Made by a program: the position numbers and the translations under genes. DNA of 64,000 nt from Aquilaria yunnanensis (lineage: Eukaryota > Streptophyta > Magnoliopsida > Malvales > Thymelaeaceae). The stretch spans positions 25,332,001-25,396,000 of the forward strand of contig CM077597.1 in assembly GCA_039654915.1 (NCBI GenBank). Reading direction: 5' to 3'. This document shows, piece by piece, positions 45,100-57,483 of the stretch; the stretch's first letter is position 1; each line of letters begins with the position of its first letter. The notes beneath the pieces are model-generated. The model worked only from the letters and a program-made list of their open reading frames with translations, searched no databases and had not been told where the DNA came from.

Positions 45100-46403
45100 C
45101 ATTTCTTTGTCTAAAAATTCTAAGTCTTTAAGGCGCCCAAGTGCCTTGTACTTTTTCAGTTTTCCTTCTTTAGTGTTGCCGAACTTGTATGCTCCCTTTC
45201 GGACCTCGTCCAGGACCGAATAAGGCCCTTCCTCGTTTGACCGAAGTACTTTACGAGATGCTTCCCGGGGTACAGATTCGGCCCTTCGGGGGCGAGGTCT
45301 CTTTTTTCCTTATTCCTTTTTGGCCTATTATGCAGGTTCGCACTTATGGCCACCTTTTGCCGAAAAGGCTTTTCTCTCGAGCTCGGCTGCTTCTCTGTGT
45401 TTGATAATTAAGTCGAGCTTGATTTTCAACCTGAGGATACATCCTCTTTCGTCAAACATCTTCATGATGGCCGAACTCAAATAGGTAGTGGCTTCTGTAC
45501 TGGCAATTTCTCAGTACAACAGAAAAATCTTCTGGCCACTTTCCCTTTGCTTTTCTCTTGCTCGCTTGGTCCCTTTTTTGGCTTACCTCTACTTGTCTAC
45601 TGCTCGGGGACTAAGCTAGTGGGCTAAAGTGCCTTTTCATTCCGAGGTCGATGATGAATTCTTTGGAATCCTTTGCCCATAGACTGGAAATCATTACTTG
45701 GCCAGTATCACCGTCGGTATGCCTAATCAGCATATTATGTAGTTCTGGACAAACTTTTTGTGCACTTTTTTGTCGGCATGGCCGTTAGAGATCCTGCCTC
45801 ACCCCACTCAGTGAAGTGGTCCTCTGTTGCCACACAGAACTTCACTTCTTCGGGTGAAGTTGGGAGCGGCTCGGTGAAATCTTTCCGAGGTTATTTGCTC
45901 CGAGGGCAGTCTTCGGTGCAGGTGTGTCTTTGGCTATTTTCACATCTTTTGGACAAATGGTCCTGCACCCTTTTACCGATATAGATAATTTCATAACGGA
46001 ATTGTGTACCTTTGCCTGCATAGTCTTTCCTTAGTTAGGAAATATCGTCCGGAACGTCTTCGCACTCTCTACCTCTTCATGAGGATTTTCGGGACTCTTT
46101 GGGTGCGAGGTTCCTCTTTATAGGATCTACCCTCGCTCTGTCTCTCTTGTTGGTTTCAGCCTTTCTTGCTCCTAGGATTTTGGCAACGTAATCTGCCGAC
46201 GTTTGGGCGCTTGCTGCCCTTCTCGACCTACACGCGACGTAGTGTTCATTGAGTTCGATGCACCACTTTGACAGTTTTTCCGAATACTCTACTCTCTTTT
46301 GCGATGTTGCTCGGAGGCGAGCCGCTTCGGACAGTGATAGTATGTCCGGGAAAGTTGAGTCGGGACCTTCTGCCCGCCAGTCACAGATGACCTTTCGGGG
46401 CAA
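45100..46403 (-). pseudogene. RNase H and integrase remnants of TatB
   Basis: 46077-46403 (minus) reads LSKWCIELNEHYVACRSRRA and then SADYVAKIL, the end of a Tat-type RNase H. 45156-45353 gives AISANLHNRPKRNKEKRDLA, the integrase C-terminal piece also seen in TatA. The core between is heavily mutated ('cactcagtgaagtggtcc' near 45806 is the antisense of the degraded D-Y-F-T-K block). No gag, protease or RT motif is present between here and the primer binding site. Confidence 0.65.
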
Positions 46404-46824
46404 TGGGTTTTGACTTCGTTAGCCAGGAGATAGCGATTTTTTCCTCGGGTGCAGAACTCTTTCGGTGGTGAAGTTTGGGTCGTCCCAACCCTGCTTTTCC
46501 CGTAGATTATACTGCGGGGAGCACTTTTTCCGCCAAGGACTCATCTCGTTGATTTCCGTTTCCCAAATTCCTGCGAATTGGCCCAGAACTCTCATCTCTA
46601 CCTAGGTACCGATGAAGGGGCACTTGGCCCGGATTTTGCTGCGGCCTTGTTTTGCTAGACTTCTTCGTCACTTAGCCCATAGTAGAGGGCGTTCGTCCTC
46701 ATACAAAGGAAATTCCTGCTGCCGTTATTCGGTGCCGGTTGACTTTCAGGCGCGGACAGGGACCTCAGGAGTCCGTTTGTCCTTGGGACGTCGAGTTTCA
46801 ACAACGGCGACCTAGGAGTGGTTT

Positions 46825-46840
46825 CCCACATACGGCGCCA
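46825..46840 (-). promoter_or_regulatory. Primer binding site of TatB
   Basis: The reverse complement reads TGGCGCCGTATGTGGG, two bases from the LTR, differing from TatA at one base. Confidence 0.85.
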
Positions 46841-46842
46841 GA

Positions 46843-47974
46843 TGATGTCGTTGCTCGGGCGAGGTCGGGCATCCGATGTGGTTAGGCGGAGCCAGCATCT
46901 CCACTGTGTGCAGTGGTTAAGGCAGCAGGGGGACCCGAAGGTGTTGGCGGGTCGCAGAGGACCGGTGTCCTGGGTGGATCACCTTGGGTACCGGCTGGCA
47001 GCTTCTGAGCTTCTCGGCAAGAGACGGGGAGAACCTCTGGCGTGAGAGAGAGCCCGGAGGGGAGATCCATCAGGGAAACCTGGTTGAAACACTCAGAATG
47101 CAAGGGTTAGGAGGCCCCTGGGGTGGTTTCCCGGGGGGGAACCTCCGATGCCCAAGTCAGTGCCTTTTAGATAAAGATAGGCAGTGATGACAAACACATA
47201 TGACGCTTGCCTGGCGTAGATCCTTCTAGGGGCTGAAGGGTGAGTATTCGGGCGGAGAGAGGAGATCGTCCTCCATTTTTCCGGCCTCTCTGTCCCCTTT
47301 TCTCTCCGGAGGAGAGCTGAGCCCCCCCCCCTCGGGGCGGTTTTTTTTCTCTTCCCCCCCTTTTTTTTCCCTTTTTGCTTGTTGTCATTTCCTTTTGTAT
47401 AGAAGGAAGGGGATGACCCCTTCAGATGACGACACATTTTTGGCACATGTATGGTCGGATGATGTTCGTATTTCTAGGCATAGAGGTCCCCAGTCGTCTG
47501 TAGGCTCCTCGGGCTACGAGCCGTAATGGGTATAGCCCGGTGTGACAGGACGCTGGACTGCGACGGCGTGCCAGAGTTGTGTCTGAGATGTGTGTGAGCG
47601 GAGTGTCAGAGACTCCTTAATGGCTCTTAATGGCCCTTTCCGTACAACCAGGGTCCCTACGGTTGATGTCTCACTTCTGAGTGAGGGGCCTGCTCCCGAA
47701 GCCACTCTGGCATTTCGATGTTTCCGTCTTCGGGGAGCTCTCTCCTGTAGAGGGTGCTTGGGCCTTTTCCCCCGAAGAAGGTTCAGCCGTCTTCCCGAAG
47801 GAGACTACGTGCTGGTTTCCCGAAGTTTTCCTTTGGCGTGCCACCGAGGTCGCATGCCTCAGGTGCACAACTTCCTTCACTCCGGAGTCCTTTCCGAGGC
47901 CGTACGCCTCGAGTGTTTGGCTCCTTCTTTCCTGTGGTCGATAGGCAGTTAGTGTGATAAAACTTTGGCCATCG
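46843..47974 (-). repeat. 5' LTR of TatB
   Basis: TGATGTCGTTGCTCGGG to TTTGGCCATCG, 1132 bp, followed by CTAAC (47975-47979). Confidence 0.88.
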
Positions 47975-47979
47975 CTAAC
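47975..47979. repeat. Target site duplication CTAAC, right copy (TatB)
   Basis: Matches 40317-40321, provided the last LTR base is taken as a mutated A (G at 47974). Confidence 0.8.
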
Positions 47980-48367
47980 CCTAAACTACTACTAGCCATT
48001 CCCTCCCTTCTCATTAACATGAGTAGTAGACAAGACAGATGATCATCTCCCATCCACTCCTCTGCTCCTTAGCCTCGCATTGATTGATGATCGCACCTTT
48101 GAAGTTAGTGTCACACAACTCGCAGTTGCTCACACAACCTCCTCCTTCCTGCTTATCAGTCATTCTCCTTCATTCCTCCTTGCTCAATGACTTGTCGCTC
48201 CACCGTCACAACAACTCTGAGTTCCTATTGAAAAATATATTAATGTGTAACTTTTTGACAACTTGCAATTGGGGACAAAGCAAGGCGACATATCAAGGTT
48301 CTCATCAACCAAGTAAATCACGATTAAACACCTTAAAGCCAAGTTGTTTTACAGCTAGTTAATTAGA
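47980..48367. other. Spacer, no gene seen
   Basis: Low-complexity CT-rich to AT-rich sequence between TatB and the copia LTR. No supported feature. Confidence 0.4.
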
Positions 48368-48755
48368 TGTTTAGAAGTCAAATTTTTTGACAAAAAATGG
48401 CTCTACATACAATCATCCATATTTTCTTAGTAGCTATGTAAAAGTACTAATTGGTTAGCTTAGTTGTCATGGCTTTTTTGTGAGCTAGAAACAATTATAA
48501 CCCAGTTGTAAATTAGTGGTAGAAAGCCAAAAGGTGTGGTTGGTTAAGACAAATTCAATTAGGACTCTTCTTGGCAATAGGTGGCAAGATGGCTTATAAA
48601 TAGCCATGAAAACCTTTGTGTAAGGTAATGTATTGGTATTGTCTCCATGTAATAAAGAGTTGATTATTTTTTCTTCAATTCTTTTGGTCCTTCTTTACTC
48701 TAAATATCTCTGCCTTTCTCCCTAAATCTTTTAAAATTTGTTTTAGCATCAAACA
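48368..48755 (+). repeat. 5' LTR of a Ty1/copia element
   Basis: The 388-bp block starts TGTTTAGAAG and ends ATCAAACA, giving TGTTT/AAACA inverted ends. It contains TATAAATA (48595-48602) and is followed five bases later by a primer binding site. The 3' LTR is not in the window, so the start is chosen from the terminal inverted repeat alone. Confidence 0.6.
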
Positions 48756-48759
48756 AATT

Positions 48760-48771
48760 TGGTATCAAAGC
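48760..48771 (+). promoter_or_regulatory. Primer binding site of the copia element
   Basis: TGGTATCAAAGC, one mismatch from the initiator-tRNA-Met complement TGGTATCAGAGC. Confidence 0.7.
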
Positions 48772-48784
48772 TTAGGTTGAAGCA

Positions 48785-51700
48785 ATGGCAATAAGTGGTG
48801 AAGCCATGTTCAATTATTCACATTCTCTCATTTATATATTCAATGGCGAGAACTATGAATTTTGGAGTATCTAGATGAAGACATTGTTCATCTCCTAATA
48901 TTTATAAGAGTTGGTAGAATCTAACTTCGAATAACCATCTAATTTAGAAGCATATACTAATTAGACCGAAACACAGAAAAGGCACTACAGGCAAAATGAG
49001 CAAAAGGATGCAAAAGTCTTACTCAATATCCAACAAGGATTGAGTAAAACAGTATTCACACGCATCATGGCTATCAAAAGAATGAAAGATGGTTGGGAAA
49101 TATTGAAGAAGCAATTTAGTGGCCAAGAAAAAGTTATCTCCATAAAATTGCAAAATTTAATAAGGGACTTTGACAACTTTTCAATAAAAGATGCAGAGAG
49201 TGTTCAAGAATTTTCTTCAAAGGTAATAGAAATAATAAATCAAAGAAGCAGCTTGGGTGACAATTTTGAAGAAAAAAAGATTAATGAGAAAATTTTACAG
49301 AGCTTGCCAGCCAAATTTGAGCATGTTGTTGCAGCAATTAAAAAATCCAAGGATCTACCAAAATTGACAATTGATGATTTGATTGGCTCTCTATAAGCAC
49401 ACAATAGGAGAATGAGCAAATTCTGAAGCCAAACAATCGAATAGGCTTTCTAATCAAATGTGAACATGGGAAACAACATCAAGCAAAACAATCAAGGCAA
49501 AGGTTTATTCCAAAACAAAGGAAGAGGATATTGAGGCTGTGGTTGTAGAAGAGGAAATCAAAAAGATTTCAGCTAAAAAAATTATCCATGAGCAAATTGC
49601 AAAATTTGTGGAAAGTCTGGTCACAATCAAAATATTGTATATTTAAGTGTCGACGTTGCAAAAATCCAAACCACTCATATAAGGATTGCTGGTATAAAGA
49701 TCAAAGTAGCAACATGAATTTCTTAGAAGAACGTGAAGGTGGTGAGGTATTCTATTCTTGCTTATGTGCTAAAAAAGAGTGAGGTACTATATGGTATGTA
49801 TATAATGGATGCAGCAATCACATGACCAGAGAAAAGTAAAGCTTTAAAATGTTGGATGAAAATTGTTTTTCAAAAGTAAAGCATGGTGATGGCAAAGTCC
49901 ATGATGTTAAAGGCTAAGGCATTATTGCAATTGATAATAATGGAGGTACCTCTAAGTTTATCACAAATGTCATTTATGTTCCTGATTTGACTCAAAATCT
50001 ATTATGTGTTCCGTAACTATTGCAAAAAGATTATGAAGTGAATTTAAAGGTGTTGTATGTATTATTAAAGATAAAAAGAAAAGTATTACAGTTGCAAAAG
50101 TTGAGATGAGCAAGAATAATGTTTTTCCTCTAGCTATGTCACTACATGATGTACTTGCTTTAAAAAGTAATTTGGTAGATGAGTCAGTTTTATGGCATTT
50201 AAGATATGAACATTTGAATTATGAAGGCTTGAAGTCATTAAAGGACAAAAATATGGTCTTTGGATTGCCTAATATAGGTAGAAATGATAAAGTCTGTGAA
50301 GGAAACATATATGGGAAGATGCACAAACTTCCATTTCTAAAGACATCTTGGACAACAAAGAAGCATCTAGAGTTGGTGTACTCAAATATAGTTGATCTAA
50401 CCAAAACTTCACCATTAAATGGTAATAGATACTTTATTCTTTTTGTGCTTGACTTCACCAGGATGATGTAGATTTATTTCTTGAAAAGAAAATCAGAAGC
50501 CTTTGAAGCATTTAAGAAATTCAAAGCACTTGCAGAAAATGGAAGTCGAAGACCCATCAAAATTCTAAGGATAGATTGAGGTGAAGAATATATTTGTACA
50601 GAATTTGTCAATTTTTACCAACAAAAGGGAATAAAAAGGCAGTTAGCGATTCCACGCACCCCGCAGCAGAATGAAGTTACAAAACGAAAGAATAGAATAG
50701 TAGTTGAAATGGATCAGAGCATATTAAAACACAAGGGAATTCCAAAGAGTTTTTGGGCAGAAGTAGTAAACATAGCAATTTACATCCTGAATAGTTCTCT
50801 TACAAAAGCTATGGTCAACAAAACTCCATATGAGGTATGATATCACAAAAATCCACAAGGACAACAATTTAGAATTTTTTGTTGTATAGCTTATGCTTAC
50901 ATTGATGCCCAACAAAGAAAGAAGTTTGATCATAAAGGAGAAAAATATATTTTCATTGGATATAGCGATGAATCAAAAGGTTATTGCTTATATAATCCAA
51001 ACACGAGCAGATTTATTATTGCTCCAGATGTTATCTTTAATGAAGCAGAAACTTGGAAATGGCAAGAAGACAATTGAAGAGGACTAAAAATAATTCAAAT
51101 AATGGAGCTTGAAGGATATCAAGAAAACCATGGTATTCAATATGACAAAACAAATACTGAAACCGGTGGATCTACTTCGTATGAATTGGATGACGTTGCA
51201 TTAGATTATGAAACTCCTCCAAGAAGGGTTCAAAGTTTAGCAAATATTTATGAAAGTACTCAAAGATTATCTTTATTTGCATGTGAATGCTAGAGTTTTA
51301 AAGAAGTTGCAAAATATAAAGTTTGGACTAAAGCCATGGATGAAGCAATCAAAATGATCGAGAAAAATATGACATGGGAGCTAGTTGATCTACCTAAAGG
51401 TAAAGATGTTATTGGCCTAAAATGGGTCTAAAAGACCAAGTATAACAAGAATGGATCAATTTAGAAGCATAAAGCTTGGTTAGTTGCCAAAGGATATTCA
51501 CAACATCCGGGAATTGACTACAATATAACATTTGCACCGGTAATGAGCAAAGAGACAATCATAATAGTTTTAGCATTAGTAGCATAAATGAAGTTGTCAG
51601 TTTATCATTTTGATGTGAAATCAATATTTCTCAATGGAAACTTAGCAGAGAAAGTACGTGTAGAGCAGCTGCAAGGTTACAAAATTAAAGGGAATGACCA

Positions 51701-52230
51701 AAAAGTTTACAAATTGCATAAGGCATTATATGGACTAAAGCAACCCTGTTAAGCATGGAATATGAAAATTAATAATTACTTTTGGCAAAGTGGATTCCAA
51801 AGAAGATAAAGTGAACCATCACTTTATGTGAGACATGAAGGCACAAGTGATCTGCTCATAGTTTGTGTATGTGTCGATGATCTTATATATATAGGAACAA
51901 ATCCAAAGATGATTGAGCAATTCAAGAAGGCTATAATGGAAGAATATAAGATGACAGATTTGAGTCTTATGAAGTATTTCTTGGGAATTCAGATACAACA
52001 ATCAAAAGGTGAAATATTTATTTCAAAAGAAAAATATGCCCAAGATATACTTTAAAAAATTTGGATGAGATACTGTAATCCTACAGTTACACTACTTTTT
52101 GCGAATAAAAATCTAAAAGAAAAAGATGGAGCACCAAAAGTGGATGCACATATGTACTAAAGTTTAGTTGGTTCGCTTATCTTCTTGACAAATACAAGGC
52201 CGGATGTGACAACTCTCCTAGTCAATGTCT
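48785..52230 (+). pseudogene. Ty1/copia gag-pol, degenerate and cut at 3' end
   Basis: The ATG at 48785 is followed by FNYSHSLIYIFNGENYEFWS (copia gag start). Then come NPNH/CRRC zinc-knuckle residues (from 49648; CRRCKNPNHSYKDC), an integrase finger (LWHLRYEHLN, about 50190), an integrase core (50370-50840; QQKGIKRQLAIPRTPQQNEV) and RT (51370-52060) with VCVCVDDLIYIGT, the YVDD-type box with C for Y. Stops and frameshifts occur throughout, for example in the KWV*KTK block near 51421. It ends in SLVGSLIFLTNTRPDV at about 52165-52206, then LVNVL, and is cut by the gypsy LTR at 52231; the remaining copia sequence is presumably beyond the window. Confidence 0.8.
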
Positions 52231-54777
52231 TGTTTTTACCCGGTAAGTATATTTAACTGAAGTTTTTTTACTTAAATGCTTCAAATTAGTTGCCTATTAA
52301 GCAAGAAAAACAAACTAAGTAATGTTGTACTAAGTTCCTAAATGTAAATTGACACCAAATGATAAAAGGGAAAAATCATAATTTTGACCCAAGTGAGTGG
52401 CATGGCTATAATTTCATTGAAATTAAGGTAATGTAAGTATTCTTTACCAAATAAGTTAAGACCATAAGTTCCTCTAACCATTGGAACAAAAAAATGAAAG
52501 TTAAGGGACTAAAATGCACTAACTAAGGAATTAGGGTTTTTATGCCACCTGTGGCATAAAAATAAAAAGGCTACAAGCATGAAAACAAATTTTCCCCATT
52601 GTAACCTAAAGACAGCCAGCTGATGAAGGAAGAAAAAAAATAATAATTTGGCATGTGGTAGAAATTTTGTCAAAGTTTTAGTGGGAGTAGGTGATGACCT
52701 TTTAGAACAAAACAAAATAACTATTCATCATTTCTTTCCTAGGCCAATTTTATTTTTCCCTTTACTCCATAGCTCATTTTCACCATTTCTTCAAAATTCC
52801 GGAAAATTCATGCAAAATTGAAGGTCTTAAAGCATATATAACAGGGCTCTAGCTTATTTTTGGTGGTTTGGATGCATTTGTTTTGTCTGTTGCAAGTTTT
52901 GGCTTCAAACCCTAAGGTAAGTTTGTCCCTGGATTTAACTTGGTTCTAAGCTTGAAATATGGTTAGTGATGGTCTTAATTTAGAGCCTGTGGTGCCAATT
53001 TTTCTTGGATTTAGGCTTGGAACTCAAGGGAAACAAAATGAGCTCAAGTGGTCTTTATATGGCTTGTTTGCTTTAATCTTGATTTGGTTTAAATTTGAGG
53101 TAAAGGGTTAAGTTAAATTAGGCTAAATTGATGCATTTGTTAAATAATTTAAATTTTAGAATTGAGATTTGAGCTGGTTGTAGAGGGATTGCAAGAAACT
53201 GAGATTAAAAGGAAAAATGGGGCATAAAATGCTTATGGCAAATAAAGCGCCAAGTATGTTGCAATCACACCTCATTTGGTGGTACGCCTGCACCATTTTT
53301 AGCAGTTGGGGAAAAATTGAGGTGTGATAGCATGAATCAAAAGGGTGTGACCGCATTAACCAAAAAATTCCTCAAGTTACTTTATTGGTTTCCTAAAAAC
53401 TTGTTTAAGTGTTTCCTATGCAATCCCAATGTCATATCATGCTCAAATTAAGTTTTCAATTCACTTCTAAAATATTTTAACGCATAAATTAAATATGGTA
53501 ATTAAGTGTGTGGTTTAAGAGGGCTAAGTTTTGTGGGTAAGTAAAGGTGCTTTAAAGAAGAATTTAGGTGCCAAGTGGGGGCTAAGTAGGGTTTGATTTC
53601 GCTAATGAGCTGAATGTTGGGTCATGGACCTCAGGCCATTAGAGTAGAACCTAAAGGTGTCCTAACCAAGCTAAGAAGCTTTGTTAGTAGGTCCACTATG
53701 GGAGCCCGAGTCAAGTTTGGAGAACTTAGATAAGTCAAGCCACTAAGTCGATTACCTCGCATAATAAGGAAAGGAAAGACGGGTAAGTGACGGGAGTGGG
53801 TGATGACCTACTCTTGGACCTATAAGTGGGACTTAAGAGAGGTAAAGTATTCAGGATACGTGGGCCAGTTTCTCAAGTACCTCCATAGTTTGAGCTTATG
53901 GCAAGCCTAAGACACCTTAAAGTGTAAGAAGTCCTAAATGTTGTATCTTGCATATCATGCACTCATGCATTGCATTTATTATTGTTTTCTTATTTGTTGT
54001 TGATTGTTGGATGCTTGGTTGTTTGTTTACCATATGTACATGGTTGCTTGAGTTTCCTTGTAGGTACCAAGGGACCCTTTACTAAGTACGAGAACATATT
54101 CACTCCCTTAAACTTATTTGTGTAGGTACTAACCTTGGGCCCAACAATTAAGTGAATAGTTGTGGGCTAAGTTTCTATATTTTGCAGGTACTTATTCTAC
54201 TTGGAACCTTATGTTTCTAAGTTACTTATAACCTAAGTTTTGTACTAACTACGTGTTTGTGCCCTAATAGTTTAGAGGCTAAGATTTGCACAAGGATAAG
54301 TGAGGGCTTTACACTTGGAACTTGATAGCTTAAAGGTAGGAACTCAAGTAGATAATCTTAGTAGTGTTTTGCCTTGTATATATGGTACCTTATGTACTAA
54401 GACATTGACTCTATTAGGACATATTGTGGTGTAAGACCATTAAGTTTACTTTTGGGTGCATGCTATAGCTTATGTGTACGGACAAAACAATTACTTGAAG
54501 TTTAAGTAACTAGTGTTTTATTGTCTTGGCACATTTTAAATATGTTTTAAATGAAGTGCTTAAGCGACATTTTCTTTACTTATTTTATTTATTTGAGTTG
54601 CATTCCCATGACAAACACATGTCGATCCTCCTATAAGGTACGCTAAGTAACTAGTTGCACATAAATTGTTATAATTTACCAACAAGTAATAGTTAGCCAA
54701 TAGTGACTAAATGCGATCACAGTCCCTAAAAGCCAACAAGTTAAGTAATCTAGAGCACTGGGACCCCATTTGTGGCA
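52231..54777 (+). repeat. 5' LTR of a Tekay/Del-like Ty3/gypsy element
   Basis: The block starts TGTTTTTACCCGG where the copia frame stops and ends GTGGCA just before a primer binding site. At 2547 bp its length suits long-LTR chromoviruses. No gene was seen in it. The partner LTR is not in the window, so the start is inferred from the break in copia coding. Confidence 0.6.
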
Positions 54778-54780
54778 GTT

Positions 54781-54792
54781 TGGTATTAGAGC
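54781..54792 (+). promoter_or_regulatory. Primer binding site of the Tekay/Del-like element
   Basis: TGGTATTAGAGC, three bases after the LTR, one mismatch from the initiator-tRNA-Met complement. Confidence 0.75.
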
Positions 54793-54957
54793 AGGTCAAT
54801 GGTCCTAGGTGATGCAATAAGTGAACTAAGATATAAGTGTTCCTTATGCTAAGTGTGGTTGGTATTGCTTATAAGTTGCTCTAGGTGCAGTCTTCTGGCT
54901 TTGGTTTCTGGTATCATGGTGAACACTTGGTCAGGTGTTGCTACTTAGGCTTAGGTT

Positions 54958-54962
54958 CCTAG
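54958..54962. repeat. Target site duplication CCTAG, left copy
   Basis: CCTAG recurs at 56395-56399, flanking the solo LTR. Confidence 0.85.
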
Positions 54963-56394
54963 TGTTGGGTTTCGAAAGCCAAGTAAGCATAGTGGAATAT
55001 AACTGAAACCCTCCAGGATCCAAGTGAAATGGGGTAAATCAGGTGCTCAAAATTTTGTACCTAACTCGGTTGTGATATTTCACCCAACTGTTGAGTCGAA
55101 TCACAAAACTTGAACAGCTGTCGTGTTCAAGCTCTCTATGGTATCCACACAAGCCTCTCGGGATCACCACACATCCACCACATCCCGGTAGATGTGTTCC
55201 TCTTGTGCTCGCAGTGCTAGCTTGCGCCCTCCAAGGAATGACAAAAGAATAGTGTAGCTGGAACTTTCAGAACTCTTCTGATTTTTTCCTTAAGGAGACT
55301 AGGGCAAGAGCGGCAAATTTTTTACTATATGATGTATTTATGGTGAGGCTGAACTCCCAAGCCTAATGGGTTTTAAAGCCCTAATTCAATTATGCTTTAA
55401 TTTCAGGCCTAATAATGGCTCAACCTTTGTACCGATCATTAATAAAAATTACCATGAAATAAAGACCAAACAATTCAGCCCATGCACTCAAATAATCCAA
55501 TTGGCTCTATGTGTGTAACCCAATAGGCTCCTATCACATTGGTAATGATCATAAATCACATTTATGATCGTAAACAATGAGCGGTGTCTAGCAACACATC
55601 ATTGTTATACAAGTGATAAAATTGTTCGTGATTTGACTATGCCTTTATGATCATTATCCTTATATGCCATTGTCCCTTTGTCCAAAATATCAAGACCCAG
55701 TAAGAGACATGGAATGTGTCACTTTCATGTAGCCCGATCTATGGTTTCTTGATTACCAAGTAGACTAACTTAAATTGATGACATTCATATCGTATATCAA
55801 CTCATCTGAGCATGGCCATGCATTTTCCTAGTCTTACTTTATCAAGAGGCCCGAAGATATCACTCCCGTTATGTAGGAGGGACAAATCCTATCTTGATCA
55901 TACAAAATCCCCCGCATGATATTTAACATACCCAATGACCTCCTTCAAGTTCACTCAATTACGAGCAATAAAGGGAAGTATCAAATTATGTGACTTACAT
56001 GTAGGGAACCTTGATGACCTTAGGTCAAAGGACTACATATACCATGATCACTATCAGAATCACTTATGACACTCATATAATGATCCATGTAGCATTCTCA
56101 TGATAGGTCGGTCCAATACACAAGTTCTCCAACTTTTACCCATATGTAGACTGCATATCTTCTATTAGTCTCCACATATGCTAGTCTTTACGTATTATTG
56201 CAACCCGCTCCACGATAATACTAGACCAGGGACATTTAAGAATATCATTATTCTAGGGTTATAATTTTGTTTATTATGTTATGCAGAAACAAAACAACAA
56301 ACATAATTATTAGATTAATGCCTCAATAAAATATTATGCCTCAATGTCCGAAATATAATCATCTCATGATTGGCTTTTGGGCATAACACTAACA
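54963..56394. mobile_element. Solo LTR, 1432 bp
   Basis: It starts TGTTGGGTTTCG and ends CATAACACTAACA (TGTT...AACA inverted ends), with CCTAG duplicated on both sides. It has no coding capacity, no primer binding site and no internal domain, as expected after LTR-LTR recombination. The superfamily cannot be assigned from an LTR alone. It lies in the leader of the Tekay/Del-like element, so it is the younger of the two. Confidence 0.8.
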
Positions 56395-56639
56395 CCTAGT
56401 GTGGGAACTAGTGACCCTAATTGGGTGGATATGAGAGAAGTGGTGGCTTTGTTGCGTAGGCTAAATGAATCTTTGAACCGGATGCTTCATGGAATGGCTA
56501 TCCTACTTGAGGAGAGTACTTAACCTCCGAATTTAGGAGAGACCTTGGACGACCCTAATGGAATAAGGGCCAAAGTATACCAAGGCCCAATGGTGCACCA
56601 AGGTTAGGGGAGAAATCCCTTACCCCAAAGGCAAGGGCA

Positions 56640-57307
56640 AGGTCAAGAGCAAATGCATGATTATGTTCAAGTGAAAATTGAAGAGGATAGTGAGGAGGAG
56701 GAAGGGGAAGATATCCATCCATGTAGGAGAATAAGGAGAGCCATTATTTTGGACCACATGGGGCTTGTCTTAATATGCAAAGAAATTAACACTCTTGAGT
56801 TTAAAGGTGTGGCTGATCCCGATGTGGCCGAAGGTTGGTTGTACCAAATTAATGAAATCTTTAAGAACATGAAATTTGATGACAAGGCTAAAATTGATTT
56901 AGTACCTTTCTTCTTGGAAGGCAAGGCATCCTTATGGTGCAAGGTGTCATGGAGAGGCTCAAGTTCTATAATGAGGCTAAACTCAGGCAAAGGCCTAAGG
57001 AGCATGATTGGGCCGAATTTGAAAAGGAATTTCAAAATAAATTCAATAGTGAGGCGACCCAAGATCAAAAAAGGATAATATTTGATGAGTTGGTTCAAGG
57101 AAATCTGATGGTACATGATTATAAGAGGAAATTTAGTTCTCTTTTTCGGTATACTCCTCATATGGCCAGGAAGGATAAACTTAAGGCAAAGAAGTTTATT
57201 CATGGGCTTAAAGTGGAGTTAAGGAGCTTATTGGCGATTATGGGGGTTCAGACTTATCATGAGGCTGTTCAAAAGGCCTTGGCTTTAGAAAAGGAGTTGG
57301 TGAAGTG
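56640..57307 (+). pseudogene. Gag remnant of the Tekay/Del-like element
   Basis: Two overlapping frames carry one gag. 56653-57078 holds EFKGVADPDVAEGWLYQINE and KIDLVPFFLEGKASLWC. 56934-57308 holds WAEFEKEFQNKFNSEATQD, then VHDYKRKFSSLFRYTPHMA and KFIHGLKVELRS. This matches 'F.G..dp..a..Wl..ie', then 'f...f...yf......f..l.qg..sV..Y...F..L.ryap....kf..GL...i'. A frameshift near 56940 separates the halves. Confidence 0.7.
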
Positions 57308-57483
57308 AAACCCAAGGATAAGGTCGTTGAGTCTATGGTCTTAGTGCACTCAAGGCTGTCAGGCAATAGGTTTAACCTAAGTGGAGACCAAGGCTCCTCT
57401 AAGAAAGGCAAGAAGATCAGGAAGGGCTATTGCCCTAAGTGTTAGAGATTTCATGGTAATAAACCATGCACCCTCAGTACCGA

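Larger units (their letters stand above)
40322..47974 (-). mobile_element. TatB: non-autonomous Tat-like element with an intact antisense gene
   Basis: The 7.65-kb element has LTRs at 40322-41413 and 46843-47974, target duplication CTAAC, a primer binding site at 46825-46840 and a purine tract at 41414-41427. Its layout is the same as TatA: minus-strand RNase H/integrase remnants, no gag/protease/RT, and a plus-strand spliced gene (42203-44708). Internal sequence is clearly homologous to TatA, while the LTRs have diverged strongly outside short shared motifs. The last LTR base is G (ATCG) where the other LTR has A (ATCA). Confidence 0.9.

Noticed and set aside
44434..45102. Minus-strand frame of 222 codons in TatB as a possible gag
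   Set aside because: It overlaps exon 4 of the antisense gene, contains repeated TGQDNWEKYRSPLT-type units from a short tandem repeat, and has no zinc knuckle or capsid pattern. The homologous TatA stretch is not open.
56667..57203. Minus-strand frame of 178 codons
   Set aside because: It is the complement of the gag remnant. The plus strand carries the gag pattern in two frames.
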